This document shows, in pieces, positions 32,431 to 41,862 of a DNA stretch of 64,000 nucleotides (position 1 is the stretch's first letter; each line of letters opens with the position of its first letter). The stretch spans positions 48,777-112,776 of the forward strand of contig JAUNKV010000008.1 of NCBI GenBank assembly GCA_030532575.1. The letters are read 5' to 3'. This stretch comes from Propionibacteriaceae bacterium (GTDB lineage Bacteria > Actinomycetota > Actinomycetes > Propionibacteriales > Propionibacteriaceae). The notes under the pieces were generated by a model that saw nothing but the letters and a program-made list of their open reading frames with translations, was not told where the DNA came from and searched no databases. The position numbers and the translations under genes were made by a program.

Positions 32431-33053
32431 TTCATCTCCTTGTCCGTGAGTTTCCCGAAGGCCACCGCGACCTCGGGGCCGGGGAAGAAGTCCTCGTTCG
32501 TGGTGATCGTCAGCCATGCCTGCGTGGCGGTCTCGTCGCCTCGTCCCGGCACCGGTTCCAGCACCCACGCCTCGTCGCGCCCCACGGTCAGCCCGCCAGG
32601 GGCCAGGGTCAGTTCGTAGGTCAACACCTCGGTTGCGGTCTCCACCCGCACCTGGCTGCCCACCGGCAGCTCGAACCAGCCCCGCAGCGGCTCACCCCCG
32701 GTCAGCCAACGTCCCGCGACGGCGAAGTTCCCGACCTCCCCCGGCTCAGCCGTCCCGGGATACCAGCCGAACCCGCCGTCCAGCTGCGCCTCGGCCACCC
32801 CGGCACGGATCGGCCATTCCTGCTCCCCGAGCGCCGGGATGTGCAGAATCCAGGCGGCCTCACCCGCTGGCGCGGCCCCGCCCTGTTCCCAGCCCTGCCT
32901 GATCGCTGCGACCTCACGGGCCGCCCGCTCCCGCGCGGGGGCGACGGTGCCCCACACCTGCCAGGCCACCACGCCACCGCCTGCCAGCAGCCCCACCAGC
33001 AGGACCACCGCAAGAACCACAGGAATTCGGGTTCGTCTTGGAGGGTTCATCAC
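32427..33053 (-). CDS. class E sortase-fold protein without catalytic residues
   Basis: A 208-residue membrane-anchored protein. After an N-terminal helix (about 10-33) the soluble part aligns by eye along its length with class E sortases: ILHIPALG, then WPIRAGV, GWYPGTAEPGEVGNFAVAG, and WVLEPVPG. The catalytic positions are changed: the AGHR motif reads AGRW (Arg115 for His), the TLTTC motif reads TITTN (Asn186 for Cys), and the Arg expected shortly after is absent. It is therefore a pseudosortase, perhaps a binding or regulatory protein. ATG 33050 is an alternative start to GTG 33053. Overlaps pyrE by 4 bases. Confidence 0.8.
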   Translation of the reverse strand: MMNPPRRTRIPVVLAVVLLVGLLAGGGVVAWQVWGTVAPARERAAREVAAIRQGWEQGGAAPAGEAAWILHIPALGEQEWPIRAGVAEAQLDGGFGWYPGTAEPGEVGNFAVAGRWLTGGEPLRGWFELPVGSQVRVETATEVLTYELTLAPGGLTVGRDEAWVLEPVPGRGDETATQAWLTITTNEDFFPGPEVAVAFGKLTDKEMK

Positions 33054-33070
33054 AACTGCTCATTCTCCCA

Positions 33071-33880
33071 TCATGCGAACCACAGCTTGCTGCCCGACGG
33101 CGGCGGCGAGTCCTGGGCGTCCTCATCGGTGAAGGGCCTCGCCCCACCCAGCCAGCCGCGCAGCTCCCGCCCGGTCAGCCAGCGGTAGGGACACGGCTGC
33201 TGCCGGGTGGAGCGCTCCAGGGCGGGCAGGTCCAGCCGCTCAGCGCTGGCGGCAAGCAGCAGATTACCGAAACGTCGTCCCTTGAGAACCGCTGGTTCGG
33301 CCCCCACCACCAGGTGCCGCCACCGCTCAGCCAGGCCTGCCGCCACCCGCCTGCTCCACCCGAACGGCGACAGATCGGTGACGTTGTGGATCACCATCCG
33401 GCGGCCCCGCCCGATCCGCACCAGCTCGTCGAGGAAGGTGGTGGACACCAGCTCCCCCGGCACCCTGTCCCCGGCGAAGGCATCCACCACGACGAGATCG
33501 GCGTACTCTGCGGGCATCAGTGGGGTTGCGCTCCGACCATCCTGGTCTCGCACCTTGATCCCGCTGCGCGGTGGCAGCGGCAGCTTGCGGCGCACCTCCG
33601 CGGTGAGCCCGGCGTCCGGCTCACACACGATCTGCGCCGTACCCGGGCGCCGCCACGCCACCCACCGGGGGATGCTCATGCCCGCCCCACCGATGTGGAC
33701 GACCCTGAGTCGGCTCCCGGGGTCGATGTCGGCAAGGCCGTGCTCGAAGAGCAGCGCGATGTGGTTGACGTACTCGAACAGCAGCAGATCAGGACGCTTC
33801 GGGTCCACCCAGGACTGCGAGGCCTGCCCGAACAGGACACGGAAGGCCCCCGGATGCTGCGGGTCCGGCACCAGGGACAT
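33071..33880 (-). CDS. spermidine synthase-like protein
   Basis: A 269-residue protein of the spermidine synthase-like group: Rossmann methyltransferase-type core with VVHIGGAGMSIPRWVAW (glycine loop), a D/E at the end of strand 2 (IVCEPDAGL) and DLVVVDAFAGDRVPGEL (the conserved D-A-F). Stand-alone actinobacterial members of this kind do not necessarily make polyamines; the substrate is unknown. It starts six bases after the kinase gene stop, so it is in the same transcript, but no functional link is evident. Confidence 0.75.
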   Translation of the reverse strand: MSLVPDPQHPGAFRVLFGQASQSWVDPKRPDLLLFEYVNHIALLFEHGLADIDPGSRLRVVHIGGAGMSIPRWVAWRRPGTAQIVCEPDAGLTAEVRRKLPLPPRSGIKVRDQDGRSATPLMPAEYADLVVVDAFAGDRVPGELVSTTFLDELVRIGRGRRMVIHNVTDLSPFGWSRRVAAGLAERWRHLVVGAEPAVLKGRRFGNLLLAASAERLDLPALERSTRQQPCPYRWLTGRELRGWLGGARPFTDEDAQDSPPPSGSKLWFA

Positions 33881-33886
33881 CCAAAC

Positions 33887-35449
33887 TCAGCCCTTGGCGC
33901 AGGCCCGCACGGGCTCCGAGACCTGCCCCTGGGCGCGACGCCTCAGGGTGATGTCGATGCAGGTCTCACCGTCCTGGGCGGGCACGATCACCTCGGTCTT
34001 GGTGACCCTCACCCGGTTCTCGTTGGCGGCGGCACCGATGATCTCGACGAGGAACAGGTCCTCGGACTGCGGGTCCGGGTTGGTCCAGGTGAACTTCACC
34101 TGCTCCCCGGTGACCTCCCACGTCACATCGGTCACCGCAGGCACCTTGACGGCCTCCCCCGTCGGCAACGCCTGGGTCGTGCCCCCACCCAGGGTGCCAC
34201 CTGCGAACAGCACCCCGAGCGTGACCCCGACCACCAGCAGCAGCGTCCCCAGCACCACCAGCAAGGTGCGCTTGCCACGCTTGGTGTCGGGCTCGGGTTC
34301 GGGCTCCGGGCTCGGCTGCGGTTCCGGCACCGGCAGGGTACCGACGTCGCGCGGCCCGGCCTGGGCGAAGCCCGCGCCACGCAGCAGCACCCCCGGCTCC
34401 GGGGCTCCCGTGGACACCGACGGCGGGGTCGGGTCGTCAACGAGGCTGGCCGGGTCCTGATAGGACAGGTAGCCGCCGGTGTAGGAGGACAGGCCGGAGG
34501 TGTAGCCGCCCGTGAGCATCTGGCTGGAGTCCGCGTTCGGCCACGACGGGTCGAAGCCCTGGTCCAGCCGCCTGGGCTCCTGCTCCAGCGACTCGGCGAG
34601 CACGTCGAAGGGGGTCATCGGCAGGCCGTGCCGGGTCTGGACGCTCTGCAGGGCGCGGGCGAACTCCTGGGCGCTGGAGTAGCGGCGGGCGGGGTTGCCC
34701 GCCATCGCCGTGGCCAGCACGTTCTCCAGGGTCTGCGGGACGTCGCTGCGCCCCGTGCGCGGGGCGTGGAAGTTCCTGGCCCGCTCCCTGAGCGCGGCGG
34801 TGCTGTTGTCCGCCCCGGGCACGGCCAGGGGGCTGCGCCCCACCAGCATCGCCCAGGTGGTCGCAGCCAGGGAGAACACGTCACTCCACGGGCCGGGCTC
34901 CATCCCTGCATTCGGGTGCTGCTCGATGGGGGCCCACAGTGGGCTCAGCGCATTGGCCAGCGCTCGCTGGTCCTGCGAGGCCGAGATCCCGAAGTCCGTG
35001 AGTGCGGGGCGCTGAAAACCGGTGAACAAGATGTTGGCCGGTTTGATGTCGCGGTGCAGGATGCCCTGCAGGTGGGCGGTCTCGACGGCCCCGGCCAGCT
35101 GGATGGTGAACTCGATGGCCTGGGTGGGGGGAAGCACCCGGTTGGAAATCCTGGACCCCAGGTGCGTGGAGGAGCACTCCTCCATCACCAGGAACGGACG
35201 ACCGTCCGGGGACAGGCCCGAGGAGTGGATGGTCACGATGTTGGGGTGCCCCGACAGCCGCGCCATGAGCACGGCCTCCGCCGCGAAGGCGTTGAAGGCC
35301 ACCTCGTCCACCGTCTGGTGCAGCACCTTCACCGCCACCCCACGTCCCAGGGAGTCGCGGTAGCGGAAGACATCGGCGAAACCGCCGCCGCCGATCCATC
35401 CGATGTAGGTGAAGCCCGGCAATTCCGGGGGCTGTGTCCGCTGACCCAT
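33887..35449 (-). CDS. PknB-type serine/threonine protein kinase
   Basis: A kinase of 520 residues. The catalytic domain occupies about 13-280: glycine loop IGGGGFADVF, VAVK lysine near 41, HRDIKPANI catalytic loop and DFG in LTDFGISA. A Pro/Glu-rich linker leads to one membrane helix (about 383-405, LLVVLGTLLLVVGVTLGVLF) and an outer domain of ~110 residues that resembles an FnIII-like fold rather than PASTA repeats. GTG 35452, three bases upstream, is an alternative start. The operon also encodes its likely counterpart phosphatase and two FHA proteins that would read its phosphothreonines. Confidence 0.93.
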   Translation of the reverse strand: MGQRTQPPELPGFTYIGWIGGGGFADVFRYRDSLGRGVAVKVLHQTVDEVAFNAFAAEAVLMARLSGHPNIVTIHSSGLSPDGRPFLVMEECSSTHLGSRISNRVLPPTQAIEFTIQLAGAVETAHLQGILHRDIKPANILFTGFQRPALTDFGISASQDQRALANALSPLWAPIEQHPNAGMEPGPWSDVFSLAATTWAMLVGRSPLAVPGADNSTAALRERARNFHAPRTGRSDVPQTLENVLATAMAGNPARRYSSAQEFARALQSVQTRHGLPMTPFDVLAESLEQEPRRLDQGFDPSWPNADSSQMLTGGYTSGLSSYTGGYLSYQDPASLVDDPTPPSVSTGAPEPGVLLRGAGFAQAGPRDVGTLPVPEPQPSPEPEPEPDTKRGKRTLLVVLGTLLLVVGVTLGVLFAGGTLGGGTTQALPTGEAVKVPAVTDVTWEVTGEQVKFTWTNPDPQSEDLFLVEIIGAAANENRVRVTKTEVIVPAQDGETCIDITLRRRAQGQVSEPVRACAKG

Positions 35450-36324
35450 CACGGCAACCCGTCACAGTGGATCAGCACGCCCTGTCCAAGGTCCAGGACG
35501 TCCCCGGCCTCCAGTGGGATGGCGCGTTCCGGCAACCGCAGCGGTTCCCCGCCGCGTCGCCTCAGCGCACTGCCGTTGCGGCTGCCGAGATCACGGGCGT
35601 AGGCCTGCCCCTCCTCGACGAACAGCGCCAGGTGGTTGGCGGAGATGTGGGGCTGCGCGATGGTGACCAGTCGGGCCGGTTCGTTGAGGTTGAGTCCACC
35701 GGCCCCGGGGTGACGGCCGACGATGACCGGCCCACCCAGCGGGATCAGCTCACCGCCCGGCATCCTGAGGCAGCCGATGGGGGTGGGTTCCGGCATGGCG
35801 ACGTCGCTCGGGGCCGTGGCCATCGGGGGCATCTCGTCGAGGACGCCCCCGGTCTCCTCGACCAGCACGCTGCGCGACGGGGTGAAGGCCCCCACCTCGA
35901 GGCAGTCGGCGAGCACCACACCGTCACTGACCGGCACCGTCGACTGCGTGGCCTCGCCGATCCTGATCGCTGTGGGTGAGAGCACCGTGCGCTCGGTCCA
36001 CGTGGTGACCGTGCGGCACTGCATCGCCTCCGAGACGTTGCCGAACTGGGCCTCCACCTGCAGGCCACCTCTGACGGCCAGATGCCAGCTCTCCCCCTCG
36101 CGGATCGCGACGGCGAACTCCGGCAGCTCCAGCACGTTGACCCCCGCCACCTCAGCCAGGGAACGGACGAAATCGCTCAGTTTCGTGCTGTCGCGCACCC
36201 GCTGCCACAGCTCACCACCGGCCTGCGGGGTGAGCTCCTTCGACACCAGCGCCACCCCATGGGGCCAGACCACCCCGAGGTGGGCGCCAGGCGACCAGGC
36301 GGGCGTGCCGTGACTCGAGATCAT
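35449..36324 (-). CDS. FHA domain protein
   Basis: A 291-residue soluble protein with a C-terminal forkhead-associated domain (about 200-285): VIVGRHPGAG, the phosphothreonine-binding QPHISANHLAL and RDLGSRNGSALRR. The N-terminal ~190 residues have no domain I recognise. FHA domains bind phosphothreonine peptides, here most likely made by the kinase encoded immediately downstream. Its 3' end overlaps the kinase start and its 5' end overlaps the phosphatase gene by 4 bases, so all three should be made in fixed ratio. Confidence 0.9.
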   Translation of the reverse strand: MISSHGTPAWSPGAHLGVVWPHGVALVSKELTPQAGGELWQRVRDSTKLSDFVRSLAEVAGVNVLELPEFAVAIREGESWHLAVRGGLQVEAQFGNVSEAMQCRTVTTWTERTVLSPTAIRIGEATQSTVPVSDGVVLADCLEVGAFTPSRSVLVEETGGVLDEMPPMATAPSDVAMPEPTPIGCLRMPGGELIPLGGPVIVGRHPGAGGLNLNEPARLVTIAQPHISANHLALFVEEGQAYARDLGSRNGSALRRRGGEPLRLPERAIPLEAGDVLDLGQGVLIHCDGLP

Positions 36325-37097
36325 GGTTCCTCCCCATCCTCAATCGTGTCGCCCAGGTGCGGCGGCAAGGTGTCCTCATCCATGGTGACATTCACGGCGG
36401 CTTCAGTGAACTCGCAACGCACAAGAACCACGGTGACATTGTCCCGCCCACCCGCATCGAGCGCGAACTGTACCAGCTGATTCGCCGCCACCTGGAGGTC
36501 ATCGGTGTGGTTGGCGGTGGCGGCGATCACCTGCGGGCTGAGTTCATTGGACAGCCCGTCGGAACAGATCACGATGAGATCGCCGGGCAGCGCCGGGATC
36601 AGCCACTGATCGGCCTCGGGGTGCTCGATGCCCGCCCCCAGCGCCCGGGTGATGATGTTGCGCGGTGCGTCAGCGTACTGGGCAGCTGCGGAGTGATCGA
36701 CGCTGATCTGGGTGAACACGCCGTCACGCAGCAGGTGGGTGCGGGAGTCTCCGATGTTGAACACCAGCCAGCAGGGCTGCCCACCCTGCCGGGACAGGGC
36801 CACACCGCTGACCGTCGATCCCGGAGCCCGGCCGTGGGCACGCAGCTGGGCCACCTCCTGAGCCGCGTGATCGACGGTGGCGATCAGGTCGTCGCTGCTG
36901 ACCCACTCGCGGGCGGCCAGCTCCCGGAACACATCGACCACGCTTCTCGAGGCCAACTCCCCCGCCTCGTGGCCTCCCATCCCGTCGGCGACGAGGAAGA
37001 CCGGGGGCAGGGTCAGCCAGGAGTCCTCGTTGACGGAACGTACGAGGCCCTGGTGGGTGGCGGCGGCGCAACGCACGCTCATGCTGGGGGCGGTCAC
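36321..37097 (-). CDS. PP2C-family protein phosphatase
   Basis: A 258-residue metal-dependent (PPM) phosphatase that should reverse the neighbouring kinase. Metal-binding and catalytic motifs: ATHQGLVRSVNEDSW at the N-terminus, FLVADGMGGHEAGE, FNIGDSRTHLL, VICSDGLSNEL and AGGRDNVTVVLV. No membrane segment. It overlaps the upstream RDD-FHA gene and the downstream FHA gene by 4 bases each. Confidence 0.94.
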   Translation of the reverse strand: MTAPSMSVRCAAATHQGLVRSVNEDSWLTLPPVFLVADGMGGHEAGELASRSVVDVFRELAAREWVSSDDLIATVDHAAQEVAQLRAHGRAPGSTVSGVALSRQGGQPCWLVFNIGDSRTHLLRDGVFTQISVDHSAAAQYADAPRNIITRALGAGIEHPEADQWLIPALPGDLIVICSDGLSNELSPQVIAATANHTDDLQVAANQLVQFALDAGGRDNVTVVLVRCEFTEAAVNVTMDEDTLPPHLGDTIEDGEEP

Positions 37098-38317
37098 TGG
37101 ATCAACCTCAACGTCCGGCCACCGAAGTGGATGAGCTGATTCGGCAGGAGGCGGTGGGGGGAGCGCACCACCAGACGGCTACGCTCGCCGTCGCTCTCGA
37201 GGAACACCCCGTTGGTGGCCCCGATGTCGATCACCTTCAGCCCGTCGAGTTCGGCCAGCACCACCAGGTGGGTCTTCGACAGCCGCATGGTGGCGTCGAT
37301 GAGCTTGACCGGCCGGGCGCTGGCGTGGCTGGGTGGCGGGACGGGGTTGCGCCCCAGCACCAGCGGCCCGTCCACGGTGATGCGTTGCCCGTCATCGAGC
37401 ACCAGCACCGGGTCCGGGCGTGGCACCATCGGGTTGGTGTCGATCACCGTGGCGTCCATGTGGGGGCGGGCACCCGGGACGATGGCGGTCTCCTGCCCGG
37501 CCTGGTCGTCGTCGGCTGCCTCGGTCCCTGCGGAGGCGAAACCAAGGGGTGGGAAAACCGGGGCCGACGGCGAGGCCGCCCACGGGTTGTTGCCGCGAGT
37601 CGGTACCGCCTGGCCGAAGGGGCGCGCCGGGGTGCTCTGCGACCCGGCCGCCGACTGGGGGGTGGAGCTGGGGGGCGGGGCCGCGGGCACCTGGGATCTC
37701 GGGCAGGGCGGGAAGGGCTGCGCCCCCGCCGGGCTGGCAGCCTGCGGCCCGGGTGGGTTCCACTTCACGCGCGGCGCCGGGGACTGAGCCTGGGATTGGG
37801 GTTGGGCCTGGGGCCTGGGGGCAGCCGGGGTCACCTCCGCCCGGGGAGCGGCCTGGGCGGGGGGCGCCGTGGTCTGTGGCTCGGGCTGCACCGCGATGAC
37901 GTGGAACACCCGGTCGAGCCAGTGCTGCCCGTCCCGGTAGGTGGCCTGGAAGGAGATCGCGGCCAGACCGCAGGTCGCCACCTCCAGCGCCCCTTCTGCC
38001 AGCATCTTGCCCAGCAGCGCCCCCGAGGCCGGGTCCACGCCGTTCTCCCTCACGTAGCTGAACCGCTGCACCACGGACCCCAGGGTCTGGGAGCGGGTCA
38101 CGATCAGCCAAGCGCTCCACACCCAGCCACCGAGACCGAGCATGCTGAGGATCGTGGACAGCACCACCCCGAAGGTCCCCTCGGACAGCCACGCGAAACC
38201 CATCGTCGACACGACCAGCAGCACCGCAGGCACCCACTGGATCACGTGGGCGACGGCTCGACGCTGAGCGTCGAGGATCACCACCACGCGATCACCTAGT
38301 TGTCGCCTCATCGGCAC
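37094..38317 (-). CDS. RDD-like membrane protein with C-terminal FHA domain
   Basis: A 407-residue fusion. The first ~150 residues hold three or so hydrophobic segments (HVIQWVPAVLLVVSTMGFAW; VLSTILSMLGLGGWVWSAWL) in an RDD-type arrangement. A Pro/Gln/Ala-rich low-complexity linker of ~150 residues follows, then an FHA domain (about 310-405: LVLGRNPVPP, MRLSKTHLVVL, DIGATNGVFLES). It would place a phosphothreonine reader at the membrane, within reach of the PknB-type kinase. It lies three bases from the transglutaminase-like gene. Confidence 0.88.
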   Translation of the reverse strand: MPMRRQLGDRVVVILDAQRRAVAHVIQWVPAVLLVVSTMGFAWLSEGTFGVVLSTILSMLGLGGWVWSAWLIVTRSQTLGSVVQRFSYVRENGVDPASGALLGKMLAEGALEVATCGLAAISFQATYRDGQHWLDRVFHVIAVQPEPQTTAPPAQAAPRAEVTPAAPRPQAQPQSQAQSPAPRVKWNPPGPQAASPAGAQPFPPCPRSQVPAAPPPSSTPQSAAGSQSTPARPFGQAVPTRGNNPWAASPSAPVFPPLGFASAGTEAADDDQAGQETAIVPGARPHMDATVIDTNPMVPRPDPVLVLDDGQRITVDGPLVLGRNPVPPPSHASARPVKLIDATMRLSKTHLVVLAELDGLKVIDIGATNGVFLESDGERSRLVVRSPHRLLPNQLIHFGGRTLRLIQ

Positions 38318-38320
38318 CGG

Positions 38321-40645
38321 TCAAGTCCTCCTCGCTCCACGAGATGTTGCCGAATCCTCCCCGGCCCTGCGTGCCCTCGGGTTCTGCTTCGGCGTACCGA
38401 CGCCCTCAGCCTTGCCCCGACGCAGCGACTTCAGGGAGAAGAATGCACCTGCACGAGCGTACCAAGGGCGGGTCATCAAGAGCGAGTGGCGCAGCACATC
38501 GGCTTCACGCCAGGTCTCGTCACGCACCTGCTGGTCCGGCTCCTCGGCCCCGAAGACCTCAGCATCGACCCGGGTGGCGAGGGGCTCGATCCCAAGGTCC
38601 GGGTAGTCGCGCTGCAGCTCCTCGGCGGTCTCCCTGCGGGTGCTGCCCCGCACCGCCACGAAGCCCAGGTCACGGGCCCGGTCCACGACCTCCCCCCAGG
38701 CCCCGGCGATCTGGTCCGCGACGCTGCCACGTGCCCTACGGCGACGCCGCCTGCGAAGCTTCCAGGCCACGATCAGCAGCAGCGGTGACATCAGCAACAG
38801 CAACGACCCCAGGCCGATCCCGATGGCCAGCAGCAGCGGGCCAAGGTCCCCGGCCTCCTCCTCGGGTTCCTTGAGGTCGACCTTCTCCTCCTCGGTTTGG
38901 ACCTGCTCATCCTCGTAGCGCTCCGGCGGCAGCGGTGGGGACTCGACGCGCGGCTTCGGCTGGGGCTTGGGCACCGTGTTGTCCGGGTTCGGCAGTTGGT
39001 CGCGCGGCGGGGTCGGGTCGAAGCTGACCCAGCCTGCGCCGTCGATGTTCGCCTCCACCCAGACGTGGGCGTGCGCGCCACGCACCTGCCAGGACTGCCC
39101 GGGAGCCAAGGCCTCCTCCGGGTAGAAACCGAGCACCACCCGCACCGGGATGCCGAGCTGCGAGGCCATCAGGGCCATCGCGACGGCGTACTGCTCGTCG
39201 TCGCCGACGTACTGGTCGGAGTTGAACATGAAGGCCAGTCGCTCCGCGGTGTGACCGGCCCTGGAGTCGTTGTTCCGGCCATCGGAGAACCGGCCCTCGG
39301 TGCGCAGCTTCTCCTCGATGATGCTCAGCTGCTCGTAGGGGGTCGCAGCCGTCTCCACCCACCGGCGGCCGGTCTCGCTCAACACCTCGGGGATGAGCGG
39401 GAACCGACCCGGCGCAACCGGCCCGATACCGCGCCCGGCCAGAGAGCTGCGGGCCTCGGCGCTGAGCGGGGCCTGGTTGGTCGACACCATCTCGACGCCG
39501 TTGCCGGAGGCGATCCCGGCGGTGGTCAGCAGCTGGGCGGTGTCCTGGTTCAGGTGCAGGGAACGCCCCACCGTCTCACTCTGCGGCCCGGTGAACTCCA
39601 CCCTGGCGGGCTCACCGAAGCTCGGCACCCACACATCCGAGTAGCCCTCGGCGGTGATCGTCGTCTCGACCAACTCCCCCTGGGGCTGCCACGGCATCTC
39701 ACGACCCACCCGAAGGTAGCGTCTGCTGTCCTGGGAGACGTTGAACACCACCCCGTCCCAGTCGTCCATCACCGCCAGCCGCAGCCTTCCCCCCTGCGGT
39801 GGGGAATCCACGGTGAACAGCACCTCGTCCTCGAGGTTGACCTCGTAGTACCGGAACTTGGTGAGCGGGCTGGGGTAGTCGCTCAGGTTCAGCGGCGGGG
39901 TCACGTGGTCCCGCAACACCTGGCGGTCCACCACCGAGGAGGCGATGTTCACCCCGAGCGCGACGCTGGCCGCCACCAGGATCACCACCCCTGCGGTGAA
40001 GGCCTGCCACACGGTACCGGACAGCCCTCGGGCGCGACGCACCAGGAAGCGGGCGTTGACGTCGCGGCGTCGGCTGAGCCGATGGGTCGTGGTCCACAGC
40101 AGGAAGCCCACCCCCAGGGCTGCCCCCAACCACCACGCGGTGGGGGTGTTGCGGATGCCGAAGGCGATCCCCGCCCCCAGCCAGATCACGGGGACCAGTA
40201 GCGGCGCCACCACCAGACGGGTCCGCAGCAGCACCCCGACGAAGACCGTCGCCGAGACCAGGCCGAGCAGCAGAGGGGCTGCGGCCGGCCCGGGAATGTC
40301 CGCGGCCGGGATGGCGACGGTGAGGATTTCCGACCAGCTCTCCCAGGTCAGCACGATCAGGCGTCGCACCGTCGCCAGGGTGGGCAGGAATCCCGCGCTC
40401 ACCGTCTCGGGTGCCGCTATCGGGCCGCCCAGCAGCAGGTAGCACAGCAGGACGCCCCCTGCCCACAGGGCGGGGCCGAAGTGCAGGGTCGCGGCGACGA
40501 CGGCGAGCAGGACCCCGGTGGTCACCCCGACCAGGGCCGGGACGTAACCGCCCCAGCCGCTGAAGACCGGCTGGAAGGCCAGCACTCCCGGGATCATGAG
40601 CAGCCACGCCCCGATGACCCGGAGCCACCACGTCCGCGCTTTCAC
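38321..40645 (-). CDS. TgpA-type transglutaminase-like membrane protein, Cys absent
   Basis: A 774-residue membrane protein. Six or seven helices occupy the first ~220 residues; the transglutaminase core lies outside the membrane (about 420-560), followed by an acidic/proline linker, another helix (about 607-630) and a cytoplasmic DUF4129-like tail. The catalytic His (AHVWVE) and Asp (FDPTPP) are in place, but the segment that normally carries the Cys reads VGDDEQYAVAMALMASQLGI, with Asp where Cys is expected. It probably lacks transamidase activity. GTG start, overlapping the DUF58 gene by 4 bases. Confidence 0.88.
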   Translation of the reverse strand: MKARTWWLRVIGAWLLMIPGVLAFQPVFSGWGGYVPALVGVTTGVLLAVVAATLHFGPALWAGGVLLCYLLLGGPIAAPETVSAGFLPTLATVRRLIVLTWESWSEILTVAIPAADIPGPAAAPLLLGLVSATVFVGVLLRTRLVVAPLLVPVIWLGAGIAFGIRNTPTAWWLGAALGVGFLLWTTTHRLSRRRDVNARFLVRRARGLSGTVWQAFTAGVVILVAASVALGVNIASSVVDRQVLRDHVTPPLNLSDYPSPLTKFRYYEVNLEDEVLFTVDSPPQGGRLRLAVMDDWDGVVFNVSQDSRRYLRVGREMPWQPQGELVETTITAEGYSDVWVPSFGEPARVEFTGPQSETVGRSLHLNQDTAQLLTTAGIASGNGVEMVSTNQAPLSAEARSSLAGRGIGPVAPGRFPLIPEVLSETGRRWVETAATPYEQLSIIEEKLRTEGRFSDGRNNDSRAGHTAERLAFMFNSDQYVGDDEQYAVAMALMASQLGIPVRVVLGFYPEEALAPGQSWQVRGAHAHVWVEANIDGAGWVSFDPTPPRDQLPNPDNTVPKPQPKPRVESPPLPPERYEDEQVQTEEEKVDLKEPEEEAGDLGPLLLAIGIGLGSLLLLMSPLLLIVAWKLRRRRRRRARGSVADQIAGAWGEVVDRARDLGFVAVRGSTRRETAEELQRDYPDLGIEPLATRVDAEVFGAEEPDQQVRDETWREADVLRHSLLMTRPWYARAGAFFSLKSLRRGKAEGVGTPKQNPRARRAGEDSATSRGARRT

Positions 40646-41859
40646 TGGAGACTCCGCAGGGCCGGGCGGAGCTGTTCCAGCTCCACGAGGTCGATCACGC
40701 TCATCGGCCCGCTGCGGCTGCGGGCGAGCTCCCCCTCACCCACGCAGCGCAGCGCGAAGGAGAACACCCCCGGCGGGATGGCCCGCTGCACGCCGCGCAG
40801 CTCGGCGCGGGAGATGTTGCCCGAGACCAGGGCCACCACCGACAGGCCGGGGGTCCCGGCGTGACGGCTGGCCACCTGCCTCATGGTGGGGGCCTCCGCC
40901 ACACAGGCAACCCCGGAGAGCCGGTCCAGCAGCCCGATGGCCCCGGGGAATCGCAGCTCCTCGGTGGAGGTGACGAAGCTCACCTGGCGTTCCTCCTGCA
41001 GCGCCGAGGCCCCGAGCGAGCCTGCGACGGAGACCGCCAGCTCGAAGTCGTCGGGGGTGTCGTAGTCGTCGGCGCGGGTGGACAACAGGATGAGCAGATG
41101 GGCGCGCAGCGTCTCCTCGAACTGGCGGACCATGAGCTTGCCGACCCGGGCCGTGGTGCGCCAGTGGACGGAGCGACGGTCATCGCCCGGCACGTACTCG
41201 CGCAGGGCGTGGAAGGACACATCGGAGGAGGACAGGTTGGAGGTGGTGATCCCCTCCACGTCCCGGAGGAATCCGATGGCCCCGGAGCCCGCGGGGATGA
41301 TCCTCGGGTGGACGAACAGCTCCTGGACGTCCGAGAGTTTCTTGACGCGGCTGAGCGTCACCAGCGGATCGGCCTGGACGGAGCGCACCGGCCCCAACCG
41401 AACCACCCCTCGAGTGGTGGTGGGGATGCTGAAGCGTTCCTCGTGGCCCGTCCCGGCGGCGAGCTCCGGCACCCGGAAGGAGGCGGCGTCGTCGTCGACG
41501 AAGAATTCCAGCGTCGAGGGCACCGAGCGCCTACCGCCGGCTGCGGCGACCACGACCCGCCCGTGCACCGTCTCCCCGGCCTGGACGCGGGGCCGGTCCA
41601 ACTCGAAGGTCACCACGTGCTCCTGCCGCCCCATGACGCTGACCACCGCCAGGATCAGGACCACCGCCGCCATCACCCACAGCGCCCGCAACTCCAACCA
41701 GCCGAAGCCCCAGGCCGGGATCGCCCCGAGGGTGACCAGCCCCACCAGGAACCATCCCAGCGGGGTGATGGAGGCCAGCACCGGGTTGCGGGCAAGACGC
41801 TCCCGCAGCCTCCAGCCGGGACCGGCGGAGGCTGCGTCATCACGGATTCGGCGTGCCAC
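40642..41859 (-). CDS. DUF58 protein
   Basis: A 405-residue protein with two N-terminal membrane helices (about 30-75), then a beta-rich region and the DUF58 signature REYVPGDDRRSVHWRTTARV near residues 210-230, with a von Willebrand A-like fold after it. DUF58 proteins are regularly encoded with MoxR ATPases, as here (three bases apart), and are thought to act with them in assembling or activating other complexes. The precise client is unknown; the giant Ig/FnIII protein and the transglutaminase-like protein are the local candidates. Confidence 0.9.
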   Translation of the reverse strand: MARRIRDDAASAGPGWRLRERLARNPVLASITPLGWFLVGLVTLGAIPAWGFGWLELRALWVMAAVVLILAVVSVMGRQEHVVTFELDRPRVQAGETVHGRVVVAAAGGRRSVPSTLEFFVDDDAASFRVPELAAGTGHEERFSIPTTTRGVVRLGPVRSVQADPLVTLSRVKKLSDVQELFVHPRIIPAGSGAIGFLRDVEGITTSNLSSSDVSFHALREYVPGDDRRSVHWRTTARVGKLMVRQFEETLRAHLLILLSTRADDYDTPDDFELAVSVAGSLGASALQEERQVSFVTSTEELRFPGAIGLLDRLSGVACVAEAPTMRQVASRHAGTPGLSVVALVSGNISRAELRGVQRAIPPGVFSFALRCVGEGELARSRSGPMSVIDLVELEQLRPALRSLQ

Positions 41860-41862
41860 GTG

